Assembly (NCBI GenBank): GCA_902492545.1
Contig: CABULX010000038.1
Location: 1 to 17,951 of the forward strand
Direction of reading: 5' to 3'
DNA length: 17,951 nt
Source: an uncultured Collinsella sp.
Lineage (GTDB): Bacteria > Actinomycetota > Coriobacteriia > Coriobacteriales > Coriobacteriaceae
In this document: positions 5,574 through 13,735 of the stretch, piece after piece
How positions within the stretch are numbered: position 1 is the first letter of the stretch
Layout of the letters: every line of letters begins with the position of its first letter
Made by a program: the position numbers and the translations under genes
The notes under the pieces: generated by a model
Told to the model about the DNA's origin: nothing
Database searches by the model: none
What the model saw: only the letters and a program-made list of their open reading frames with translations

Positions 5574-6290
5574 CTAGAGACTCAGGGCCTTCTTGAGCGG
5601 CACGACGCGGCGGCGCGAAACCGGCACGCGTTCGTCGACGCCCGTAATGCCCAGCTGGATGGCGCCCGAGGGCACCGTCTCGACGTCCGTAACGCACGCC
5701 AAGTTGACGATATAGCGGCGGTGAACACGGAAGAAGCCAAAGTCGCAGAGCTTGGCCTCAAACTGCGCCAGCGAGGTCGTCGACAAAAAGCGATCATCGA
5801 CGGTATAGATGCAGGAGTAATCGTCCTTGGCCATGATAAAGCGAATGTCGTCCACGGGAATGAGCACCTTGCGGCCGCCCTTTTCCACCGGGATACGCTC
5901 GATGGTCACCTTGCTGTCCGTAACCGGCTTGGTGCGTTGCATGACCTTCTCGATCGCGCGATCCAAGCGAGCTTCCTCGACCGGCTTCATCAGATAATCG
6001 ACGGCATCCACGTCGAATGCCTCGACCGCATGGTCACTATACGCAGTCACAAACACGATCGCCGGCGGATTTTTGAGCTTATGCAGCGCCTCGGCAAGTT
6101 GCAGGCCCGAGGCACCGGGCATCGAGATATCGAGAAACACGACATCCACGCGACTTTCCATAAGCATCTCGATGGCGGAGCGGACGCTCGACGCCTCCGT
6201 GATCGTGCCGATCTTGCCCGTTTGCTCGAGCAGGAAGCGAAGCTCCGAGCGAGCCGGCGCCTCATCATCCACAATCATCGCACGCAGCAT
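5574..6290 (-). CDS. LytTR-family response regulator 1
   Basis: The protein has 238 residues from the ATG at 6290, which has GAAAGG about 10 nt upstream; a TTG at 6311 would add seven residues. Residues 1-120 form a receiver domain with an acidic pair (MIVDDE, D8-D9), phospho-acceptor D54 (VVFLDISMPG) and K102 (YLMKP). Residues about 130-238 form a LytTR DNA-binding domain with FFRVHRRYIVNL and the closing PVSRRRVVPLKKAL. It follows sensor kinase 1 by 72 nt and is the last gene before a terminator, so it is the natural partner of that kinase. LytTR regulators activate transport, surface or peptide genes; the target is not shown here. It is clearly paralogous to regulator 2 at 11460-12194. Confidence 0.95.
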   Translation of the reverse strand: MLRAMIVDDEAPARSELRFLLEQTGKIGTITEASSVRSAIEMLMESRVDVVFLDISMPGASGLQLAEALHKLKNPPAIVFVTAYSDHAVEAFDVDAVDYLMKPVEEARLDRAIEKVMQRTKPVTDSKVTIERIPVEKGGRKVLIPVDDIRFIMAKDDYSCIYTVDDRFLSTTSLAQFEAKLCDFGFFRVHRRYIVNLACVTDVETVPSGAIQLGITGVDERVPVSRRRVVPLKKALSL

Positions 6291-6362
6291 AGGGATAAAA
6301 CCTTTCGTCAACTAACTACGCCGGGCATCCGTCGCATGACGTTGAGCCCGTAGCCTTTTATT

Positions 6363-7706
6363 TTACTCTTGAATGTCGAAGATGCTCTCTGACAAATCAA
6401 GATGAAGGAGCACTTTGGTGCCCTTGCCCGGCGCCGATTCGACACGCGTATAGGAGTGCGGCCCATAAAAGCGATGGATGCGCTCCGAAATATTGTGCAT
6501 GGCCACACCGGCGCCGCCACCCTGGGGAGAGCTGGCGTCGGGACGGGCAGAACGCTCGTCAAACAGTCTGGCGGCGGTACCCTCATCCATGCCCACGCCA
6601 TTATCGGCCACGGCAATCAAGATTGCATCCTCGCCGTCTTGGTGAACGGTCACGTCGATCCTCAGGGCGTCGTCATCGCCCATGCCATGACGTACGGCGT
6701 TCTCGACAATCGGCTGGATCACGAACGCCGGCACCAGCGTATCTTCCACGTCCTCGGACACATCGAACGTCGCAAGCACGCAGTCCTCGCCAAAGCGGGC
6801 CTTCTCAAAGGTAAGGTAGCGCTTGGTCTGTGCGACCTCGCGCGAGACCGGAATAAGCGATCCCGAGTTGTCGAGCGTGGCACGATAGAACGATGAGAAC
6901 TCACGAAGCAGTTCGCGGGCCCGCAGCGGGTCGGTGCGCGTAAACGATGCAATGGTGTTCAGCGTGTTGAACAGGAAGTGCGGGTTAATCTGCGCCTGCA
7001 GCGCACGCACCTCGGCGCGCGCTGTGAGTTCCTTTTGCACCTCGAGCTCGTGGATGGCGAGCTGCGTGGACAAGATCTCGGCAAAGCCCGAGGCAAGCGC
7101 ATACTGGGTACGGTCGACGGCGCGCGGGGTCTTGTAGTAGAACTTGAGCGTGCCGACGGTACGATCGCCCACCTTGATGGGGGCGATAATGCCGGCGGGG
7201 ACTTGGTTGTGCGAGCCGTCCGAGCCCACGACATCCACCATACGGTTGAACGACTGCACGATGCCATGTTCGATAACGTAGCGTGTGGCAAGCGTGTGGA
7301 TGGGAGTATCGGGCAGCAGTTTTTCCTCAAACTCGCCCGCGCAGGCAAGCACGTTGTCCTCGTCGGTGATGGCCACCGTCATGGCGCGCGTCTCGGGCAA
7401 AATGCGCCGGCACACCAAACGCGCCGACTCCTGCGTCAGACCGCCCTTAATGTCCTCGAGCATGGCCGAGGCCACCGAGAGCGTCTCCTCGGTGTACTGG
7501 GAGCGCACCGAATCGGGATTGAGCGTCAAAAAGATAAAGATGCACAGAAAGATGCACAGCAGCGCGCAGGCAATCACCGTGGCGATCGGCTCGATACCGG
7601 TCACCAAGGCAAAAATAAAGTACACCAGCACGCAAATGGCGCAGGCAACGGCAATGATGCGAAAGATTGATATTGAACTATCGCGCTGGGCGCGGCGGTC
7701 GATCAT
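6363..7706 (-). CDS. LytS-type sensor histidine kinase 1
   Basis: The protein has 447 residues. Two membrane segments (about 12-35 and 40-62) are joined by a very short loop, leaving almost no extracellular domain. Residues about 70-200 look like a GAF-type sensor. The kinase core has H243 in QINPHFLFNTLN, the ATP-binding N-box N336 in QPIVENAVRHG, and DNGVGM at 368-373. This is the His_kinase/HATPase arrangement of the LytS/YehU (BtsS) family. The start codon overlaps the stop of the glycosyltransferase (ATGA), which implies translational coupling, and LytTR regulator 1 follows. The sensed signal is probably intracellular or at the membrane, judging from the missing outer domain. Confidence 0.93.
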   Translation of the reverse strand: MIDRRAQRDSSISIFRIIAVACAICVLVYFIFALVTGIEPIATVIACALLCIFLCIFIFLTLNPDSVRSQYTEETLSVASAMLEDIKGGLTQESARLVCRRILPETRAMTVAITDEDNVLACAGEFEEKLLPDTPIHTLATRYVIEHGIVQSFNRMVDVVGSDGSHNQVPAGIIAPIKVGDRTVGTLKFYYKTPRAVDRTQYALASGFAEILSTQLAIHELEVQKELTARAEVRALQAQINPHFLFNTLNTIASFTRTDPLRARELLREFSSFYRATLDNSGSLIPVSREVAQTKRYLTFEKARFGEDCVLATFDVSEDVEDTLVPAFVIQPIVENAVRHGMGDDDALRIDVTVHQDGEDAILIAVADNGVGMDEGTAARLFDERSARPDASSPQGGGAGVAMHNISERIHRFYGPHSYTRVESAPGKGTKVLLHLDLSESIFDIQE

Positions 7707-8890
7707 TCGGCCCCCTCCAGGATACTGATCAGTTGTGCGTCACGCCAAAGCCCGTCCATGATCTTGGGCCAAAAGCTCTGGAAACGCAGATAGCTTGCAG
7801 CGTTTTGGCGCGCATAGGCCTTTGCCTCGCCGATACCATGGCGCCAAATGCGCAGGTAGCCCTCATGCTCGCGGGTAAACACGCTGCGGACCATAGCGGT
7901 CTTGCGCACGCGGTCGTCGAGCTCGCGCGAAATCCAAGGGCCCGGGTAGGGCATGAGCGATGCCGCCGTAACGGGAATGAGCTCCTTTTGATGCGCGGCG
8001 AATGTCAACTTGGCCCGTTCGTAGTACCAACGGTATACATCCTGCATAAAGCGCGGTGAGCGCTTTTCGGACTCCGGAGGCAGATGGCGCACGGTCCACT
8101 CGTTATCGAACCACACGTCGTAGCCAAACATGCGCATGTTAAAGAGGTAATCCAAGTCCTCGCCGCGGGTGATAAACGGGTCAAAGGCCACACGCGTAAA
8201 GGCGCGGGCGTGCAGGGCCATCAGGCCGCCGCACACGTAGTTGGAACGCGAGATGCGGGTGCCCGAGAGCGCCTTTTTCATCCAACGGTTGAACTCGATG
8301 CGCTTGGTCCACCAACGATGGCAGATGCCCGCCTTGTCCGTGGGAGCCAGCGGCGAGCCGTCGCGATCGTAGAAATAACCGCTCTTGACCAAGATCGGCA
8401 AGCCCTGACGCGTCTGCTGCCCCAACGCATAGGTCGCGCGCTTCATAAAGTCGGCGTCGATGACAGTCTCATCGTCATCCAAAAAGATAACCGCGTCATG
8501 CCCCAGCACAGCGGCACAGGCTAGCCCCATATTGCGGATGGCACCGTAGCCTCGCAGGCTCACGCACTCGCCCGAACCCTTGGGCGCGATCTGAGCAACC
8601 CGGTCTGCGATATGCGAGGCCTGGGTGTTGGTGACAACGGTGACCTTGAGCGTGGGATGCGCGTCGACAATCTCGTGCACGCGCAGCGACACATCGGCTG
8701 TAGCAGAAACGGGACAGACCACCAAAAGGATGATGCGCGGGATGTCGCGCACCTGCTCAAGCGAGGCCAGGCAGCGGTCGAGTTCGGGATTGTCGGCGTT
8801 GAGTCGTGTCGAATGGTCATAGGTGCCAGGGGCGTTTGCGCAAGCGTCATCGCCCGCCCAATACGTTGGAATCACGACTGTGGCGTTCAT
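7703..8890 (-). CDS. GT-A fold (family 2-type) glycosyltransferase
   Basis: The protein has 395 residues and no membrane segment, so it is cytosolic or peripheral. The N-terminus MNATVVIPTYW is the usual nucleotide-binding first strand. FLDDDE (DDD at 138-140) is the metal-binding DxD motif, and RGEDLDYLFNMRMFGYDVWF (from 242) matches the acidic catalytic region of such enzymes. Donor sugar and acceptor cannot be predicted. GGGAGGG stands 6 nt before the ATG. It is first in an operon with sensor kinase 1, overlapping it by 4 nt, and with regulator 1, so signalling and a glycan or glycolipid step may be expressed together. A terminator-like hairpin lies only 8 nt upstream of the ribosome site. 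Confidence 0.85.
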   Translation of the reverse strand: MNATVVIPTYWAGDDACANAPGTYDHSTRLNADNPELDRCLASLEQVRDIPRIILLVVCPVSATADVSLRVHEIVDAHPTLKVTVVTNTQASHIADRVAQIAPKGSGECVSLRGYGAIRNMGLACAAVLGHDAVIFLDDDETVIDADFMKRATYALGQQTRQGLPILVKSGYFYDRDGSPLAPTDKAGICHRWWTKRIEFNRWMKKALSGTRISRSNYVCGGLMALHARAFTRVAFDPFITRGEDLDYLFNMRMFGYDVWFDNEWTVRHLPPESEKRSPRFMQDVYRWYYERAKLTFAAHQKELIPVTAASLMPYPGPWISRELDDRVRKTAMVRSVFTREHEGYLRIWRHGIGEAKAYARQNAASYLRFQSFWPKIMDGLWRDAQLISILEGAE

Positions 8891-8911
8891 GCCTTACCCT
8901 CCCTGCAACAC

Positions 8912-8947
8912 AAAAACGGGACGCCGCCAAACACAGGCGACGCCCCG
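8912..8947 (-). terminator. Terminator between the MFS gene and the glycosyltransferase, possible attenuator
   Basis: On the minus strand a fully paired 12-bp stem (CGGGGCGUCGCC with GGCGGCGUCCCG, two G-U pairs) with a 7-nt loop is followed by TTTTT. Only 8 nt separate the T run from the glycosyltransferase ribosome site GGGAGGG (8903-8897). It can end the MFS transcript, 114 nt after that gene's stop, but it also has to be passed by any transcript of the glycosyltransferase operon. Confidence 0.8.
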
Positions 8948-8963
8948 CGACCTAGCTGATTCC

Positions 8964-8969
8964 ATCATA
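8964..8969 (-). promoter_or_regulatory. Possible -10 box upstream of the glycosyltransferase operon
   Basis: TATGAT (8969-8964, minus strand) is a good -10 sequence but has no convincing -35 at 16-18 bp. A transcript from here would run through the hairpin at 8912-8947 before reaching the glycosyltransferase. Confidence 0.3.
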
Positions 8970-9061
8970 CCCACTTGGGCAAATCATTGCTCGCAAGTCG
9001 CAATGTTTATTGCGGATAACCCCAAAAGAGTACCGTGGACAGACACAATAGCTGCTCGCTC

Positions 9062-10321
9062 CTATGCGGCATGCTCTGCCGCCCGAGTCATGCGGGACAG
9101 GCGGACCAGCAGCATAAAGCCAACGATCAGCAACACGCCAATGGAAAGGACGCCCAGTGACGGGTTGCCGGTCAACGAGGTGACGACCGACACCAGGAAG
9201 GTGCCCATGACGCTTGCATAACGACCAAAGATGTCAAAGAAGCCGTAGTACTCGTTGGATTTTTCCTTAGGGATAATGCGGCCAAAGTAGCTACGGCTGA
9301 GCGCCTGCACGCCGCCCTGGAACAGGCCGACCATAATGGCAAGCACCCAGAATTCGAAGGCGGTCTTTAGGAAGAACGCGGCAAACAGCACAATGCCCAT
9401 GTAGGCGGCGACGGCCACCAGGATCATGTTGAGCGTGCCCACGCGTCCGGCGAGCTTGCCGTAGATGATGGCGGACGGAAAGGCCACGAACTGCGTAACG
9501 AGCAGCGCCAGGACCAACTGGGTCGAATCAATGCCCAAGGCCGATCCGTAGCTGGTTGCCATGGAAATGACCGTGTGCACACCGTCGATATAGAAGAAGA
9601 ACGCGATCATGTAGACCAGCACGGTCTTGTTGTGGGCGATCTCGCGCATGGTGTGTCCGACCTCGGAGAACACACCGCCCACGATGTGGCCGATAGTGTC
9701 CTCGGGACCGCGCTCGCGACCGTACTTTTGCTTATAGGTGCGAATGAGCGGCAGGGTAAAGATGAGCCACCAGACACCAGTGATGATAAACGACAGACGC
9801 GTTGCCAGCATGGTGGGGACGCCAAGAGCGGGGCCACCCATGATGAGCGCCAGGCAGATGATGAACGGCACGGTGGAACCGATGTAGCCCCAGGCATAAC
9901 CCGAGCTGGACACGGCGTCCATGCGCTCGTCGGTGGTAATGTCGGGCAGCATGGCGTCGTAGAACGTCATGGACGAGTTGAGACCGATGGTGCACAGCAC
10001 GTACACGGTCAAAAATGCCATGGCGGACATTGGAATAGCCTGCGCCAGGCAAAGAACCAGGCCCGTGAGGAAGAAGCCCAAGAAGAACTTGATCTTGTTG
10101 CCGGCGTAATCGGCAAGCGCGCCCAGAATGGGCATGAGCATGGCAATGACCAGCGAGGCAATCGTCTGCGCGTTGCCCCAAGCGACCACCAGGTCTGCCG
10201 AGGAAGCGCCAGTATTGATGGCGTTAAAGTAGATGGGCACCACCGAGGTATTGAGCAGCACGAGGGCCGAGTTTCCCACATCGTACATGACCCAGTTACG
10301 CTCGAGCTTGGTGTATTTCAT
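9062..10321 (-). CDS. Atg22-like MFS transporter
   Basis: The protein has 419 residues from the ATG at 10321, with AAGGG 9 nt upstream; the longer frame begins at a TTG and adds nine residues without a better ribosome site. It has about twelve hydrophobic segments with a central cytoplasmic loop (YKQKYGRERGPEDTIG). The N-terminus NWVMYDVGNSALVLLNTSVV is the signature of the vacuole-effluxer Atg22-like (UMF1) branch of the major facilitator superfamily, and ALADYAGNK matches the conserved loop between segments 2 and 3. Bacterial members are mostly uncharacterised; amino-acid or drug efflux is suspected for the family. It follows the phospholipase-like gene by 101 nt and is followed by the terminator at 8912-8947. 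Confidence 0.88.
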   Translation of the reverse strand: MKYTKLERNWVMYDVGNSALVLLNTSVVPIYFNAINTGASSADLVVAWGNAQTIASLVIAMLMPILGALADYAGNKIKFFLGFFLTGLVLCLAQAIPMSAMAFLTVYVLCTIGLNSSMTFYDAMLPDITTDERMDAVSSSGYAWGYIGSTVPFIICLALIMGGPALGVPTMLATRLSFIITGVWWLIFTLPLIRTYKQKYGRERGPEDTIGHIVGGVFSEVGHTMREIAHNKTVLVYMIAFFFYIDGVHTVISMATSYGSALGIDSTQLVLALLVTQFVAFPSAIIYGKLAGRVGTLNMILVAVAAYMGIVLFAAFFLKTAFEFWVLAIMVGLFQGGVQALSRSYFGRIIPKEKSNEYYGFFDIFGRYASVMGTFLVSVVTSLTGNPSLGVLSIGVLLIVGFMLLVRLSRMTRAAEHAA

Positions 10322-10422
10322 GGACAGGGACCCTTCGTATTCGCCCAATATGCAGTTAGTTCATCGTACCCCAATTGTCCAGAAGCACCGGTAAGGATTC
10401 GGCAAAGGGGCACGCACGAGCC

Positions 10423-11367
10423 CTATTCCTCGCGGTCGAACTCCTCATCGGCATTGAGCACGCGACCGCTGTAGTTGACGTGACTGGTCACGGCATCCAT
10501 GTCACCGGTCTCGATAAAACGTGCGACCGTGCACTCGTAATCGACCAGCGCGCGATCAAAGACCTCGGGGAAACTCTCGTTCGAGACCTCGTCGGTAAAG
10601 GGATTCTTCCATGTCAGATGGCCCAGGTTACCGGTGCGCTCGGGCAGCTCCGTCGTCACGCGATGGGCAAGGCCGTCGAGCAGCGAGTAGTCGTGCACCA
10701 AGCCCTCAACCAGCGAGATCGCGCGCGTCTTTGCGGAGCCGGCCGGCTCAATCGCGCGGTAAAGTCGCTGCATATTGGCAACGGCAGCACCGTACTCCCC
10801 CGCCGGAATGTCAATGCCGTACACGCGTCCGGCAACATAGCTCATCAGCACGCCGGCCACGCGATTGATGCGATCGGTGGTGACGATCTCGCCCGCCGGC
10901 GGGTAATCGTCAACCGTAGCGCCATCGCGTTTAAGCTGCAGCATCAGCACATCCAGGTCGCTCTCGATCACGGCATGGACCTGACTGCTCGAATTCTCAA
11001 GCTCTGAATCGGACTCCACGATGCCAAACTGCTGCTCATAGACAAAAGGATGGGCGTTGCGGTCGAGCACGTAATGAGACAGCAGGCCCAGCGCAAAGGC
11101 ACGACCCAAGCTGGCGTCGCGCGGCAGCAGATGCGACACGCCGTCGCGCAGGCACGCGAACTGGCGAGACATGCGCGACCGATGCATGACCTGCGCCAGC
11201 AGCGTGCAGTCGGAAACACGCGGTGTCAGAATGTGAAAGAAAAACGGGTCGGGGCCTTGGTTGCCCAAGATAAAGGCAATGCGCTCTTCATCGGACGTGA
11301 TGACGCCCTGCGGAAGACGGTCGATGCTTTCCTCGCCAAACAGATGATGGGTGATAAGCGCGGGCAT
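10423..11367 (-). CDS. Zinc-dependent phospholipase C-like protein
   Basis: The protein has 314 residues. MPALITHHLFGEE at the start, GNQGPDPFFFHIL at about 35-47 and LLSHYVLDRNAHPFVYEQ (H98, D102, H106) fit the Zn-dependent phospholipase C family (Zn_dep_PLPC). There is no signal peptide, so unlike the secreted clostridial toxins it is probably intracellular; phospholipase activity is not established for such members. I chose the ATG at 11367 because GAAAGGA lies 5 nt upstream; an upstream in-frame ATG at 11397 has none. It follows LytTR regulator 2 by 92 nt on the same strand. That gap contains TTGGCA and CATAAT 15 bp apart, so it may have its own weak promoter. Confidence 0.85.
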   Translation of the reverse strand: MPALITHHLFGEESIDRLPQGVITSDEERIAFILGNQGPDPFFFHILTPRVSDCTLLAQVMHRSRMSRQFACLRDGVSHLLPRDASLGRAFALGLLSHYVLDRNAHPFVYEQQFGIVESDSELENSSSQVHAVIESDLDVLMLQLKRDGATVDDYPPAGEIVTTDRINRVAGVLMSYVAGRVYGIDIPAGEYGAAVANMQRLYRAIEPAGSAKTRAISLVEGLVHDYSLLDGLAHRVTTELPERTGNLGHLTWKNPFTDEVSNESFPEVFDRALVDYECTVARFIETGDMDAVTSHVNYSGRVLNADEEFDREE

Positions 11368-11399
11368 AATGATCCTTTCGATTTCATTCGATGCCACCC

Positions 11400-11426
11400 A
11401 TTATGCCCACCGCGCGCCCATGCCAA
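11400..11426 (-). promoter_or_regulatory. Candidate promoter of the phospholipase-like gene
   Basis: TTGGCA (11426-11421) and CATAAT (11405-11400) each match consensus at five of six positions, but the spacing is 15 bp, shorter than usual. Confidence 0.35.
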
Positions 11427-11459
11427 ACCTGCGATGGTAAACGACGGCACGCAAGCCTC

Positions 11460-12194
11460 TTACGCAAGCCCCAGGTGCGACTTGACCTCGGCAGCGCGAC
11501 GGCGGGACACGGGCACCGTCGAGCTCACGCGGTCGAGCCTGAGCTCCATCAACCCCGTGGAGCCAATCTCAACATTGTGCACGTCTTCCAAATTGACCAG
11601 ATAGCTGCGATGAACGCGAATAAAGCCCTCGGAGGCCAGGCGCCGCTCGAGCGAAGAGATCGACTCATTGATCAGGTATGTTCCCTCGGCGCAGACGGCG
11701 TTGCAAAAATCGGCACGCGCCTCAAAGTAGCAGACATCCGCCACGGGAATGAACACCTTTTTGCCCCCGCGGTCCACTGTCAGACGCAAAGGCTGGCGCG
11801 GAGCATGGATAACACGACGGGCACCCAAGGCTGCCTCGATCTTGTCGAGTGCCTTTGACAGGCGTGCGTCCTCGACCGGCTTGACGACATAGTCGACCGC
11901 ATCGAGGTTATACGCATCGGCGGCAAACTCGGCAAACGCCGTCACAAACACAACCACCGGCGGCGTCTTTAGGTTCTGCAGCGTCTCGGCAAGCTCAATT
12001 CCCGAGCGACCGGGCATGGTAATGTCTAAAAACAGCACGTCGGGCTTATTCGACAGAATCGACTCCACGGCTTCGGTGACATTGCCCGCCTCGGCAATCT
12101 GACCCACACGCATATCCTTTTCCAACAGATAGCGTAGCTCAGCCCTAATGGGAGGCTCGTCATCAACCACCAAGATGTTCCAGCCTTCGGACAT
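11460..12194 (-). CDS. LytTR-family response regulator 2
   Basis: The protein has 244 residues. The receiver domain shows D11-D12 (LVVDDEPP), phospho-acceptor D57 (VLFLDITMPG) and K105 (YVVKP). The LytTR DNA-binding domain covers about 135-244, with GFIRVHRSYLVNL and a closing VPVSRRRAAEVKSHLGL. AGGGGAA lies 6 nt before the ATG. It is 37 nt downstream of sensor kinase 2, its probable partner. It resembles regulator 1 in length, motifs and domain order, so the two systems probably arose by duplication; the recognition helices may still differ. Confidence 0.95.
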   Translation of the reverse strand: MSEGWNILVVDDEPPIRAELRYLLEKDMRVGQIAEAGNVTEAVESILSNKPDVLFLDITMPGRSGIELAETLQNLKTPPVVVFVTAFAEFAADAYNLDAVDYVVKPVEDARLSKALDKIEAALGARRVIHAPRQPLRLTVDRGGKKVFIPVADVCYFEARADFCNAVCAEGTYLINESISSLERRLASEGFIRVHRSYLVNLEDVHNVEIGSTGLMELRLDRVSSTVPVSRRRAAEVKSHLGLA

Positions 12195-12231
12195 ATGTGC
12201 TTCCCCTCTTTTCTCTCAATCCAACCGCGTA

Positions 12232-13617
12232 CTACGCCGTCAACGGCGCGGGCTCATGCGGCTCGCCGTTCAGCTCGACGATGACCTGCGTTCCCACGCC
12301 CTCCTGGGACTTCACGCGCATGCCGGAATCTTCTCCGTAAAAGAAATGGATGCGCTGAAGCACGTTGAAGAGCGCCAGGCCGCAACCTCGCTTGACGGAG
12401 CCGTCGGCGGTAATGCTCTCGGGCTCCTCTCGGCGATGTTGCTCAAACAGATGCGCGCAGACCTCTTCGCTCATACCGATGCCATCGTCCTCGACGATGA
12501 TCTCCAAACCGTCATCGGTCTCGAAAGCCCTAACATGAATAGAAAGCGGCTCGGTCTCGCGCTGCGCGTGCTTGATGCAGTTTTCGAGCAACGGCTGCAA
12601 GATAAACGGCGGCACCATGCAATCGCGCACCTCAAAGTCGATATCGACCGAGACGCGCAGACGGCCGTCGCCATAACGAGCCTGCATAAGATTGATATAG
12701 CGAGTGCCCTGCTCCACCTCGTGCTCGAGCGTTGTGAGGGTATCGGAATCAGAAAGCGTCTGACGGTAGTAATTGGAAAAGTCGATCAGCAGCGACCTGG
12801 CCTTGTCCGGCTCGGTACGTACGAGCGACACGATGGTGCTGATGGTATTGAATAGAAAATGAGGATCGACCTGCGATTGCAAGGCGCGCAGCTCCACGCG
12901 GGCCGTAAGCTCGTCCTGGCGCTCGAGCTCAAAGCTTGCAAGCTGCGTGGAAATGAGGTCGGCAAAGCCCGAGGCAAGCGCCGTCTGGCGCATATCGATG
13001 CTGCTCAGACGGGGATAATACAGCTCGAGCGTGCCCACGCAATGCCCGCGCACGGTAAGCGGTGCGACAATACCGGCGCGCAGGCGCGGAAAGTAGCCAC
13101 CCGTCTCGGTCGAGGCATCGCGCGAGAACACGCTTTGCTCACCGCTGTTGATCACGTTGAGCGTAGTCCGCAGTACCACCGGGGTGCCCGCGGAGCATTT
13201 TGCCGAGTCCTCGCCCCAGCTCGCCAACACCTGCCTGCCGTCGGTAAAGCAGATGGCAGAGGCGATAGTTTCGGACAGGATGATCTTAGAGGCGCCCAGA
13301 GCAGCTTCGGGCGTAAGGCCGCGCGACGTGTAGGCGAATATTTTTGATGCGATGGCGAGCGTGCGGTCGGTTGCGCTCGATGTGAGGTCGTCGGGAACGA
13401 CAAAGACGTACGAGAAGAAGAAGCACAGCATGACCAAGCCGGCAATGACGACAACGGCCGGAACGGGATTGGGATTATCGGTTAGATCCCAGATGAGCAG
13501 CAGGATAAGCAGTGGAACGACAATACCGAGCAAGATGGCTTGAACCACATGCTGAGCGGTACGAAAGACCTTGGTAGAGTTGTAGCTCTTGCCCAGAATC
13601 AGCCTATTGAGATCCAC
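12232..13617 (-). CDS. LytS-type sensor histidine kinase 2
   Basis: The protein has 461 residues from a GTG at 13617, which stands 6 nt after AGAAGGGG. An ATG at 13623 (two residues longer) touches the ribosome site directly and is less likely. Two membrane segments (about 24-43 and 52-74) are followed by a GAF-like region (about 85-210) and the LytS kinase core: H253 in LQSQVDPHFLFNT, N-box N346 in QPLLENCIKHA, and DDGIGM at 377-382. The family's usual INPHFLFN reads VDPHFLFN here, a conservative change beside the phosphorylated His. It is the probable partner of regulator 2. A terminator-like hairpin and a palindrome lie just upstream. Confidence 0.92.
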   Translation of the reverse strand: MDLNRLILGKSYNSTKVFRTAQHVVQAILLGIVVPLLILLLIWDLTDNPNPVPAVVVIAGLVMLCFFFSYVFVVPDDLTSSATDRTLAIASKIFAYTSRGLTPEAALGASKIILSETIASAICFTDGRQVLASWGEDSAKCSAGTPVVLRTTLNVINSGEQSVFSRDASTETGGYFPRLRAGIVAPLTVRGHCVGTLELYYPRLSSIDMRQTALASGFADLISTQLASFELERQDELTARVELRALQSQVDPHFLFNTISTIVSLVRTEPDKARSLLIDFSNYYRQTLSDSDTLTTLEHEVEQGTRYINLMQARYGDGRLRVSVDIDFEVRDCMVPPFILQPLLENCIKHAQRETEPLSIHVRAFETDDGLEIIVEDDGIGMSEEVCAHLFEQHRREEPESITADGSVKRGCGLALFNVLQRIHFFYGEDSGMRVKSQEGVGTQVIVELNGEPHEPAPLTA

Positions 13618-13655
13618 TGTCATCCCCTTCTTACTGACGCACCCCATAGCAATAA

Positions 13656-13677
13656 AGAGGGCCGCAAGCGACCCTCT
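13656..13677 (-). terminator. Terminator between the amidohydrolase and sensor kinase 2
   Basis: On the minus strand AGAGGGUCG/CGGCCCUCU (one U-G pair) with a CUUG-type loop is followed by TTTATT. It lies about 60 nt after the amidohydrolase stop and about 25 nt before the kinase 2 ribosome site. It probably ends the permease-amidohydrolase transcript; the kinase needs read-through or a promoter upstream of it. Confidence 0.65.
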
Positions 13678-13679
13678 CC

Positions 13680-13694
13680 ATTGCATTATGCAAT
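13680..13694. promoter_or_regulatory. 15-bp palindrome upstream of sensor kinase 2
   Basis: ATTGCAT-T-ATGCAAT is a perfect inverted repeat with 7-bp arms, directly beside the terminator hairpin. On the minus strand it contains CATAAT, a possible -10 box, without a good -35. It could be an operator for the kinase 2 promoter. No regulator is known. Confidence 0.4.
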
Positions 13695-13735
13695 CAAATA
13701 CTGTGTTTTACATCAAGCCATCGATGAACGGTAGC

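Noticed and set aside
5479..5697. A 73-residue N-terminal extension of the YfcE-like phosphodiesterase
   Set aside because: The extra frame crosses the terminator of the preceding operon and overlaps the LytTR gene, while the ATG at 5478 has a proper ribosome site and matches the family's start.
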